From contig JALQUD010000015.1 of NCBI GenBank assembly GCA_023268595.1, positions 1-8,835 on the forward strand: DNA of 8,835 nucleotides, in the 5' to 3' direction. This document shows positions 1 to 6,436 of the stretch, one piece after another (positions within the stretch are counted from its first letter, which is position 1; every line of letters begins with the position of its first letter). The notes under the pieces were generated by a model that had not been told where the DNA came from, ran no database searches, and was given only the letters and a program-made list of their open reading frames with translations. The DNA is from Candidatus Saccharimonadia bacterium (lineage in GTDB: Bacteria > Patescibacteriota > Saccharimonadia > Saccharimonadales > UBA4665). The position numbers were made by a program, and so were the translations under genes.

Positions 1-846
1 CTTAAGCGCTTTAACCTGTATTTCCTGCTGTTCGTATTCATCGTCATCATCGCCGGCGCCATCACCATCGTCAGCTACCTCAACAGCAAAAAAGCCGCCC
101 CTACCCCTTCGATTTCCACTCAGGAGCTGAACCAGGACACGCTTAAGCAGCTCCAGAACTCTGACGCTACCGTCGGCGGTTCCGGCCAAACACTGACCGT
201 GCAGGGCAACGCCATCTTTGCCGGGCAGATCCTGGCCAAGAACGACCTCGGCGTAGCCGGTTCCATCGTCACCAACAGCCTGAGAGCCGGCACCGAGATC
301 ACCGTGCCACAGATCACCGTCTCCGCCAAATCGAACCTCAACGACACCCAGATTGCCAACCTGCAGGTCAGCGGTAGCACTACTGTCCAAGGTCCCCTGA
401 CGTTGCAACGCGACCTGAACGTCGCCGGTACCTCATCATTCAACGGCCCGGTCACCATCGGCCAGCTGAACGTCACTAACCTGACCATGAGTGGCAACTC
501 ATCTCTCCGCATCCTCAACCACATCGCTTTCCCTGGCGCCTCGCCTGGCCGTTCAGTCAACCCTACCGTTCTCGGTGCCGGAGGCTCAGCAACAATCGGC
601 GGCTCCGACACTACCGGCACCATCAATATCAGCACTGGCAACAATCCCACCCCAGGCTGCTTCGCCCGCATGACGTTCAGTCAGAAGTTCGCCAGCGAAC
701 CACACGTCATCGTATCCCCAGTCGGCAGCGCTGCCGCCCAGGCACAATACTATGTGGACCGCGACGCCAGCGGCTTCAGTATCTGCAGCGCCAACGCCGC
801 ACCGGCCCGCGCAGTCTTCGCCTACGACTACTTCATCACCCAATAG
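1..846 (+). CDS. Membrane-anchored beta-repeat surface protein, 5' end outside the window
   Basis: The reading frame is open from base 1 to the TAG at 844-846 (281 residues visible), so the true start lies to the left. Visible residues 1-4 are basic (LKR), followed by one hydrophobic helix at about 5-27 and then a KK pair. This suggests a type II anchor with a short cytoplasmic tail and an exported C-terminus. Residues of about 60-165 are Thr/Ser/Asn/Gly-rich with alternating hydrophobics (for example LQVSGSTTVQGPLTL and LNVAGTSSFNGPVTI), typical of beta-solenoid or fibre repeats. Residues of about 178-281 form a separate Gly/Thr-rich beta domain ending in YDYFITQ, with two cysteines (C220, C262) that could form a disulfide. 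Similar C-terminal domains occur, from memory, in surface proteins of CPR bacteria. A role in adhesion or surface display is inferred; no catalytic motif is visible. It is convergent with the ATPase genes. Confidence 0.8.
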   Translation, partial: LKRFNLYFLLFVFIVIIAGAITIVSYLNSKKAAPTPSISTQELNQDTLKQLQNSDATVGGSGQTLTVQGNAIFAGQILAKNDLGVAGSIVTNSLRAGTEITVPQITVSAKSNLNDTQIANLQVSGSTTVQGPLTLQRDLNVAGTSSFNGPVTIGQLNVTNLTMSGNSSLRILNHIAFPGASPGRSVNPTVLGAGGSATIGGSDTTGTINISTGNNPTPGCFARMTFSQKFASEPHVIVSPVGSAAAQAQYYVDRDASGFSICSANAAPARAVFAYDYFITQ

Positions 847-889
847 ATTAATAAACCATTTGCGGAGATTTGTCCGAGGGTGAAGTACA

Positions 890-931
890 CTGCACCTGCT
901 TACAGATAACAAAAAGTGCAGTATGCTGCAC
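890..931. repeat. Three copies of CTGCAC/GTGCAG in the convergent intergenic gap
   Basis: The gap between the surface-protein stop and the epsilon stop contains CTGCAC at 890-895, GTGCAG at 916-921 and CTGCAC at 926-931. The first and third copies lie in similar contexts (GTACACTGCAC and GTATGCTGCAC). The middle copy can pair with either neighbour, giving a 6-bp stem with a 4-base loop (916-931) or a 7-bp stem with a 20-base loop (889-922). The tight hairpin is the more stable one and is annotated separately as a terminator. Confidence 0.55.
911..931 (-). terminator. Rho-independent terminator of the F-ATPase operon
   Basis: Read on the minus strand this is GTGCAG, loop CATA, CTGCAC, then TTTTT: a perfect 6-bp stem followed directly by a T-run. 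It lies about 37 bases after the epsilon stop, as expected for the end of this operon. A second T-tract (eight bases, minus strand of 956-963) precedes it but has no clear stem of its own. The plus strand has no T-run after the hairpin, so it is unlikely to stop the convergent surface-protein transcript by the intrinsic mechanism. Confidence 0.65.
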
Positions 932-967
932 ATCCACTAAAATGTCACACCGCGCAAAAAAAAGAAG

Positions 968-1300
968 CTACACGTCAACGAACACGGTGACCTTGTCGGC
1001 CTTGACGTGCATCAGGGCGCGCGAGACCTTGATGGTCTGCGTCACGGCTGGCGTCTCGACTACCAGATCGCAGGGTAGCAGCATGCACAGGAAATTGCGG
1101 TGCTTGGGCAGGATGTCGAACGGCCCGGACTCGTTGACGGCAGTGACGCTGTAAGCCTCACCTTCGTAATACACCTTGAACGGCGCATAGACTTTGACCT
1201 GCATGGTCGGGCCTTTGTGGCCTTTGCCCTGAAGGTCCTCGACCTGCTTATCGGGAACCTCGACGAACTCACCGGTGCTGGCTACCTGTCGCTCAACCAT
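968..1300 (-). CDS. atpC: F1 epsilon subunit, beta-sandwich domain only, with N-terminal extension
   Basis: This encodes the central-stalk subunit that binds gamma in F1. Residues of about 33-110 match the epsilon beta-sandwich domain: MQVKVYAP, then YEGEAYSVTAVNESGPFDIL, PKH, and the closing KADKVTVFVDV. The protein stops there, so the two C-terminal helices that in many bacteria clamp or inhibit the rotor are absent (110 residues in total, of which about 78 are the domain; usual length is 130-140). Residues 1-32 are an unusual polar extension. The start at 1300 overlaps the beta stop by one base (TAATG), supporting coupling. An internal ATG at 1204 would give the bare domain but has no obvious ribosome binding site. 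It is the last gene of the operon. The fold assignment is firm; the missing regulatory domain is seen directly. Confidence 0.88.
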   Translation of the reverse strand: MVERQVASTGEFVEVPDKQVEDLQGKGHKGPTMQVKVYAPFKVYYEGEAYSVTAVNESGPFDILPKHRNFLCMLLPCDLVVETPAVTQTIKVSRALMHVKADKVTVFVDV

Positions 1301-2616
1301 TAGACGATAATCTCTTCGATGCCGTTAAGGGTATCTTCCCGCGTATGATGCTCGCCCGGAATACCGGTCATCTTCTCCATCACGTTGAACTGCTGGCTAA
1401 AATACTGGATCAGTTTCTTAGCTTTGTTGTAATCGTCACGGTCTTCGCTCGACAATTCGGATTCACCGATGATGGCGATGATGCCCTTCAGCGAGTTGTA
1501 TTTCTGTAGGATAGCCTCCACACGGGTGTGCAGCATGTAGTGGCGCTCGCCGACGATGTCGGTCGTCAGCAGCGACGAGCTGGACAGGTTGATGTCCACC
1601 GCCGGACGGATACCCTGGGCAGCCACGGCACGCGACAGTACGATGGTGGAGTCCAGCTCGTGGCCGATCAGCTGCACCGCCGGGTCGGACATATCATCAG
1701 CCGGTACGTAGATGGTCTGCAGCGCGGTGATAGAACCGTTCTCATTGGTCGTCAGGCGGTCCTCCATGGCCTTGATGTCACTGAAGATCGTCGGCTGATA
1801 TCCACCTTCCGCCGGCGTCTGGTCGATGATGGTAGACACCTCGTTCTTAGCCTGGATATAGCGGTACATGTTGTCGGCGAACAGCAGGATGTCTTTCTTC
1901 TTGTCGTCACGGAAATGCTCGGCCAAGGTGATGGCGCTCAACGCGATCAGCGAGCGCTGCACCGGGTTCTCATTCATCTGTCCAAAGAACATGGCCGTGG
2001 TCTTGAGCAGGTCGTTATCATCAAGCGTCTTATACAGTTCGTGGCCCTCACGGATACGTTCACCGATACCGGCGAAGATACTCAAAGCGCCGGCACCGAC
2101 GGCCACGTTGTTGATCATCTCCATGGTCAGGACGGTCTTGCCCACACCGGCACCACCGATGATGCCGATCTTACGGCCTTTGACGAAGGGCGTGAAGAAG
2201 TCCAGCACCTTGATGCCGGTTTCCAGGATCTCGTCCGGCCGGTTGGTCAGGCTGGTTTCCTGGAAGGCAGGGCGGAAAATGGAGCGCTTGGGCATCTTAT
2301 CCAGCACGTCCTGCGGCAACTGTGGCTTGCCGTCGATCGGGCGGGCCATGGCATCCCATACCCGGCCGACCATCTCATCACCCACCGGTATTTCCAGCGA
2401 GTGTCCGCTACGGCTGACTTCGGCGCCCTTCTTGACCGAGCGGTCACCGGCGATGTTCAGACAGATAGCCATGTCACCGTGGTCCAACGCGCTCACCAAC
2501 AGCGGCGTCTTCTGCTCGTTGTCCACGAATAGCATCTCATTGACGAGCGGCATGTCGTCGTCGAACTGCACCTTGATTACCAGGTCTTTCAGGACCCGCA
2601 CGATTCCTTTGGCCAT
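1300..2616 (-). CDS. atpD: F1 beta subunit (catalytic), divergent
   Basis: This is the catalytic ATPase subunit of F1 (438 residues; usual length is about 460-480). Visible motifs are the P-loop GGAGVGKT (154-161, Lys160), the catalytic-Glu segment GIGERIREG (Glu186, Arg187), FGQMNE (211-216), the Walker B segment LLFADNMYR (Asp248, Arg252), the catch-loop ADDMSD (306-311), and SELSSED (386-392) for DELSEED. Hydrolysis residues are therefore kept. Odd points: the adenine-contact Tyr (E. coli Y331) is Arg337 within GIRPAVD; the second adenine-pocket Phe (E. coli F410) is Met416, while F404 is kept as Phe410; the usually invariant GRMPS and PATTFAHLD segments read DQTPA and AVQLIGHELD; and about 25-28 C-terminal residues are missing. 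The start overlaps the gamma stop (TGATG). It is certainly F1-beta-like, but whether it serves a true ATP synthase is open. Confidence 0.93.
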   Translation of the reverse strand: MAKGIVRVLKDLVIKVQFDDDMPLVNEMLFVDNEQKTPLLVSALDHGDMAICLNIAGDRSVKKGAEVSRSGHSLEIPVGDEMVGRVWDAMARPIDGKPQLPQDVLDKMPKRSIFRPAFQETSLTNRPDEILETGIKVLDFFTPFVKGRKIGIIGGAGVGKTVLTMEMINNVAVGAGALSIFAGIGERIREGHELYKTLDDNDLLKTTAMFFGQMNENPVQRSLIALSAITLAEHFRDDKKKDILLFADNMYRYIQAKNEVSTIIDQTPAEGGYQPTIFSDIKAMEDRLTTNENGSITALQTIYVPADDMSDPAVQLIGHELDSTIVLSRAVAAQGIRPAVDINLSSSSLLTTDIVGERHYMLHTRVEAILQKYNSLKGIIAIIGESELSSEDRDDYNKAKKLIQYFSQQFNVMEKMTGIPGEHHTREDTLNGIEEIIV

Positions 2617-3476
2617 CAGTTGCTTCCTCTAATCTTCTTCAATCCGGCCAGGCTCTCCTTCAGACGGACGTCCACCAGGGCGCGTTTGGCGCGGCTATAT
2701 TGGGTGTGCAGCTCATTAGCGGTTTCCAACGAGCGTTCTTTGGCGGCGGTCATCGATTTGAACCGGCTAGCCAACTGCGCCAGACGGCTGTCGTAGATGA
2801 ACTGCGCCAGGGTCAGACGCAGGATCGAGGTCTCCAGGTGCGAGGCCACCGCGAAGGCGTTCGGCTCAAAGATATATGTCCGTTCGGTGATCTTTTCCTC
2901 GTCAAGGGTGTCCAGATCGGCGATCTTACCCATGCTGCTGACCACTTCACTCAGGTCCAGACTCTTGATGACCTGCTGGCTCAGCGACACATAACTCTGA
3001 TAAAACACCCGGCTGCGGCGGTAGCGCTTGATCTCGTTCATCAGCACGTCCACGTTGACGGTGTCTTTCTTCGGCATGTCAAAATACAGATTGTACTTGA
3101 TCTTGGCCTGGTCCAATTGCAAGGCACCATGGTGGCCGATGACGATGATGTCATTCTTCTCGGCGTCGTAATGCTCACGGAACTTACGGATCAGCCGCTG
3201 GTCGATGTCTCCGCTCAGACCGCCCTGGGCGGTGATCAGGATCATCAGCTCTTTCTCTATCGGCTTCTCATCCACCTGGCGGCCAAAGTTGAACATCACG
3301 TCCATACGGATCTGCTTATAGATATTCCAGACCTCACTGAAGAACTCGTTACTGATCAACACCTTGTTCTTGGTCTGGGCCATCTTCATGCTGGACAGAC
3401 TTTCAAAGGCACTCGTCAGACTGACGATGGTACGCATCGACTTTTCTTCGGCTAGGATCTCGAGGGGGCGCTTCAT
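2616..3476 (-). CDS. atpG: F1 gamma subunit (central rotor shaft)
   Basis: This is the rotor subunit whose N- and C-terminal helices form the coiled shaft inside the alpha3beta3 ring. The length (286) is normal. The N-terminal helix includes LTSAFESLSSMKMAQTK (20-36), matching the ITKAMKMVAASK region of the family. The Rossmann-like middle begins at LMILITAQGGLSGDID (77-92). The usual SDRGLCGG turn is AQGGLSGD here, so the conserved Arg is lost. The C-terminal helix carries YDSRLAQLASRFKSMTAA (228-245) and then NELHTQYSRAKRA (254-266), corresponding to the SEHAARMAAMDNAT and YNRARQA segments. The ATG overlaps the alpha stop as ATGA. It lies in the standard alpha-gamma-beta order. Identification is secure from the two terminal helices and context. 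Confidence 0.9.
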   Translation of the reverse strand: MKRPLEILAEEKSMRTIVSLTSAFESLSSMKMAQTKNKVLISNEFFSEVWNIYKQIRMDVMFNFGRQVDEKPIEKELMILITAQGGLSGDIDQRLIRKFREHYDAEKNDIIVIGHHGALQLDQAKIKYNLYFDMPKKDTVNVDVLMNEIKRYRRSRVFYQSYVSLSQQVIKSLDLSEVVSSMGKIADLDTLDEEKITERTYIFEPNAFAVASHLETSILRLTLAQFIYDSRLAQLASRFKSMTAAKERSLETANELHTQYSRAKRALVDVRLKESLAGLKKIRGSN

Positions 3477-5167
3477 TTCTTAGCGTCTGCCTTCTCAGCT
3501 TCATCGGACTTCGCAGGCTTGTCGGACTCCGGCTTGGCGTCCTTGTCGGCCTTGTCGCCAGTCTTGTCATCAGTCTTATCATCGGACTCGGGCTTGTCGG
3601 CGACATCTTTAGCTTTTGATTCATCGACCTGCGGCGCACCACCGGCAACGTCAGTGGATTGTTTGTCGGTGCTGTCGGATTGCTTGGTCACGCCCATGCC
3701 GGCGTCCTTGGCTTCAGTCTGCTTGCCGGTCTTGGCATCGATATGCAGCAGCACCTTCGATTTCAGCTCATCGCGCAGCTGGTCGAAGTTGCCGTTCAGG
3801 TCCTTGTCTTCTTTCAGCTTGGCGGAATACTCTTTGACGAGCTGCTTCATCTTCTTGATGTCGATCTTCTCTTCCGGCTTGGCATTGATGATGATGTCCA
3901 GCAGAAACTGCTGGTCCTGCAAACTATAGCCTTCACCGATGTCCTGGGTCATCAGCACGAACAACGCCTTACCCTTGTCATAATCCGACTGGGCTTCCGG
4001 CGACAGCTCGGTTCCGAAGTGGGCGTATTCTTCCGCCTGACGATACCCGGCCAGGGTCTTGTTGAGCGCCGCGGCCAGACCCTTCTGACGCTTGTTCTGT
4101 CCCACACCACCCACGCGGGTCACACTCAGTCCGGTACTGACGGCCGGCTTCATGGTGTCCTTGAAGATCGCGGTGTCCAGAATCCACTGCCCGTCAGTCA
4201 TGGACATCACGTTGGTCGGCAAGTACGCGGTAATGTCGCCACCCGGTGCATAGATGATGGGCAGGATCGTCTGACTAGCGGAGTTACTGTCCAGACGTCC
4301 GGCCCGCTCCACCAGCGATGAGTGGGTAAAGAACATGTCACCCGGGTACGAGTCGCGGCCCGGACTGACGCCGGCGATCAGCGAGATTTCGCGGTAAGCC
4401 TGGGCGTGGCTGGTCAGGTCGTCGTACACCACCAGCGTATCCATACCGAGTTTCTGCCAGAAATACTCCCCATGCGCCGCACCGATATACGGCGCCAGAT
4501 AGGTTACCACCAACGATTCGAACAGGTTGGTGACGATGATGATGGCTTTCTTGAGCGCGTCATTCTTCTGCAGCCGGTCCACCAGCTGGGCCACGTCGCG
4601 CTGACGCTTGGCGATCAGCACGTAGATGACCGTGATGTCGGTGTTCTTCTGGTTGATAGCGATCTGGGTGGTCATGGCGGTCTTGCCGACCTTACCATCA
4701 CCCAGCACGGCCATACGCTGGCCACGGACCAACGAGTAGTTGATGTCCAGCACCGTAATGCCGGTTTCCAACTGCGTATCAAGCAGCTTACGCTCATACA
4801 ACATCGGTGCGTTGTGGAAGATGTCCCAGACGTCATCCGGTTCGATGGCACCCTTTCCATCAATCGGCTCACCAAAGGCGTTGATGACCCGGCCGATGAA
4901 ATTCTTACCGACCTTGGTCAACAGCTCGTCGTGCTGCACCACCGCCATCATACCGATGTGCAGCTCATTGGTGCTCAGCTTCATGACCATCACATAGTCT
5001 TCGTATACGTGGTGCACATAGCCGCGGCTACCGTCCTCGAACCGTATCAGCGCGTGCACGTTCGTCGGCTGCAAACCGCGGACTTTGATCAGGAAGCTGT
5101 CGATGCCGATGATCTCACCGACCGGCTTGCCCTCGTCCACCAGTTGTTCGAACATATTGTCTTTCAT
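3473..5167 (-). CDS. atpA: F1 alpha subunit with charged C-terminal tail
   Basis: This is the non-catalytic nucleotide-binding subunit that alternates with beta. Motifs are INAFGEPIDGKG (95-106), the P-loop GDGKVGKT (156-163; canonical alpha is GDRQTGKT), the Walker B region TLVVYDDLTSHAQAYR (254-269), SPGRDSYPGDMFF (268-280), and the arginine finger SVTRVGG with Arg351, so it can complete the beta active site. The region before GEIIGIDSFLIKVRGL is only about 16 residues, roughly 11 shorter than in E. coli, trimming the helix that normally docks delta. Residues of about 483-564 form a low-complexity tail rich in Lys, Asp, Ser and Ala, beyond the normal C-terminus; total length is 564 against about 505. 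The start overlaps the delta stop (ATGA) and the stop overlaps the gamma start (ATGA). Identity is secure; the tail's role is unknown. Confidence 0.93.
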   Translation of the reverse strand: MKDNMFEQLVDEGKPVGEIIGIDSFLIKVRGLQPTNVHALIRFEDGSRGYVHHVYEDYVMVMKLSTNELHIGMMAVVQHDELLTKVGKNFIGRVINAFGEPIDGKGAIEPDDVWDIFHNAPMLYERKLLDTQLETGITVLDINYSLVRGQRMAVLGDGKVGKTAMTTQIAINQKNTDITVIYVLIAKRQRDVAQLVDRLQKNDALKKAIIIVTNLFESLVVTYLAPYIGAAHGEYFWQKLGMDTLVVYDDLTSHAQAYREISLIAGVSPGRDSYPGDMFFTHSSLVERAGRLDSNSASQTILPIIYAPGGDITAYLPTNVMSMTDGQWILDTAIFKDTMKPAVSTGLSVTRVGGVGQNKRQKGLAAALNKTLAGYRQAEEYAHFGTELSPEAQSDYDKGKALFVLMTQDIGEGYSLQDQQFLLDIIINAKPEEKIDIKKMKQLVKEYSAKLKEDKDLNGNFDQLRDELKSKVLLHIDAKTGKQTEAKDAGMGVTKQSDSTDKQSTDVAGGAPQVDESKAKDVADKPESDDKTDDKTGDKADKDAKPESDKPAKSDEAEKADAKK

Positions 5168-5760
5168 GCTTTGGCCTCCGTGGCCGTTTTGTCCGCCGTA
5201 GCAGCCGCGCGGTCGGCAGCAGGCATCTTGCCCGGCACCGCCATTGGTTCAACCGGCGCGGCCGGCTTCTCCGGGCGGTACTGTTCCATGGCTTCGGTTA
5301 TCAGACCCCGTTTGTCGTGTAGCATCCGCCGCAGGCTGAAGTCATGCACGTGGTTAGGCGTGCGCAGATACGCCCCGCCCACCAACGCTGGTTGCAAACC
5401 GACGCTGACAAGCGCCTGCGGGTGCACTTCCTGGCGGATCCAGTCGGTCAGCCGCTGCAACGATTCGCCATCAGGTTCGGTCGCGAAGGTAAAGTGCATG
5501 GTCGGCGCCTTGTCCTTCATACTTCCCAACGAAGCCTTGAAATGCGCCCGCGCCTGACCACTGGTCATGTCGATGTCATTCAGTTCGACGCAATCCGTCA
5601 GCGCCCGGCTCATGGTCGGCGCCTTCAGCTCGGACTTAGCTTTGCCGTGGGCTTTCTGACGCTCAAAGTCATTCTCGACGTTCTCCAGCTCACGGATCAG
5701 CTGGGACAGATGGGACCGGCCGATAAGCGCCGGTGGCAGCTTGAGCTCCAATGCGCTCAC
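5164..5760 (-). CDS. atpH: F-ATPase delta-subunit-like protein (peripheral stalk)
   Basis: The position between b and alpha fits delta/OSCP, the link from the F1 crown to the b stalk. The clearest sequence support is residues 105-146: TDWIRQEVHPQALVSVGLQP, then ALVGGAYLR and HVHDFSLRRML. These match the delta C-terminal signature (valine-rich strand, then LiGGxxxR, then DxSvxxxL). The N-terminal half (1-90) is helical and charged and I do not recognise the usual six-helix bundle in it with confidence. Residues of about 163-198 are an Ala/Pro/Lys-rich tail not expected in delta. The start is GTG at 5760, within a GTGA overlap with the b stop, which fixes the start better than any ribosome binding site. 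The assignment is good from the signature plus synteny. Confidence 0.8.
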   Translation of the reverse strand: MSALELKLPPALIGRSHLSQLIRELENVENDFERQKAHGKAKSELKAPTMSRALTDCVELNDIDMTSGQARAHFKASLGSMKDKAPTMHFTFATEPDGESLQRLTDWIRQEVHPQALVSVGLQPALVGGAYLRTPNHVHDFSLRRMLHDKRGLITEAMEQYRPEKPAAPVEPMAVPGKMPAADRAAATADKTATEAKA

Positions 5761-6389
5761 AACTTCATATCCTCGATGATATGTTTCTTGTTAGCTTCCA
5801 TCTGCTCGATGATGTACGGCAGCTGCGACTTGAGGTCGAATTGCGAACCAAGCGACTCACGCACATAATGCTCGACGATCTGCGCCATGTTGTCCTCATA
5901 GACTTTCAACAGGGCCTCCTCACGCTCATCGACTTCTTTCTTGAGCGCCTTGGACAGCGACTGGCGCTGCTCCTCGATCTCGCCGGCCGTCTTGCGCAGC
6001 GAATCAAGCGCCAGGTTCTGGGCGTCGTGCATGGCTGCGGCGTACTTGGCGAACTCGTCTTCCAGATGCTTGGAAATCTCCTGCTGCATATGCTGGTTCA
6101 GCTGCGAAATGGTCAGGTCCAGGTCGTGCTTCAGGAACATGGCGTTCTCGTTGATCACCGACTCAAAGCGCAGACGTCCACGGTTGCGCAGCTCCTCACG
6201 GAACTGTTTGTTGAACAGGTGGTCGATGTCCTCATCGGCGATATCGGTATAGGCTTTGTCCAGCTCCTTGATGCTCGGCCGGCGCTTCTTGGCGGTACGG
6301 GCCAGACGCAGCTCATAGGCATACCAGATAACGGCCGCCAACACGGCCGACATGGCAACGACCAGTATCGTGAACCATCCATCAGTCAT
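5757..6389 (-). CDS. atpF: F-ATPase b-subunit-like stalk protein
   Basis: This 210-residue protein has one N-terminal membrane helix (about 5-25, WFTILVVAMSAVLAAVIWYA), a basic stop (RTAKKRR, 31-37) that predicts N-out/C-in, and a long charged helical region. Residues of about 120-180 have the Ala/Glu/Lys heptad-like pattern of b subunits. The topology and the place directly before delta make it the peripheral-stalk b subunit that anchors F1 to the membrane. It is longer than the usual 155-175 residues; the extra length is mainly at about 38-110, which lacks the classic pattern. The gap to the preceding gene is 47 bases, and a weak purine stretch (GATAGGATGGG) lies upstream of the ATG. Similarity is by architecture and order rather than by diagnostic residues, so another membrane-tethering coiled coil is possible. 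Confidence 0.72.
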   Translation of the reverse strand: MTDGWFTILVVAMSAVLAAVIWYAYELRLARTAKKRRPSIKELDKAYTDIADEDIDHLFNKQFREELRNRGRLRFESVINENAMFLKHDLDLTISQLNQHMQQEISKHLEDEFAKYAAAMHDAQNLALDSLRKTAGEIEEQRQSLSKALKKEVDEREEALLKVYEDNMAQIVEHYVRESLGSQFDLKSQLPYIIEQMEANKKHIIEDMKL

Positions 6390-6436
6390 AATTACGCGTT
6401 GCCCATCCTATCTGTCGGTATCATCATACGATAACG

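Noticed and set aside
870..1154. Plus-strand open frame across the intergenic gap and the epsilon 3' end
   Set aside because: It overlaps epsilon and the terminator hairpin, and its product has odd composition with no recognisable features.
1290..1310. Sequencing frameshift joining beta and epsilon
   Set aside because: The TAATG stop-start matches the tight overlaps at all other junctions, and the beta frame meets another stop soon after, so a designed junction is simpler. It is kept only as a check in the beta/epsilon finding.
4322..5557. Long open frame of 411 codons on the plus strand, opposite alpha and delta (also 1528-2532, 2700-3455 and 3659-4321 plus)
   Set aside because: These lie antisense to clear F1 genes and encode His/Gln/Val/Asp-rich sequence typical of reverse-complement reading of GC-biased codons; no domain is recognisable.
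6422..6435. GTAT/ATAC inverted repeat between X and b
   Set aside because: A 4-bp AT-rich stem with a 4-base loop is not a credible terminator or riboregulator.
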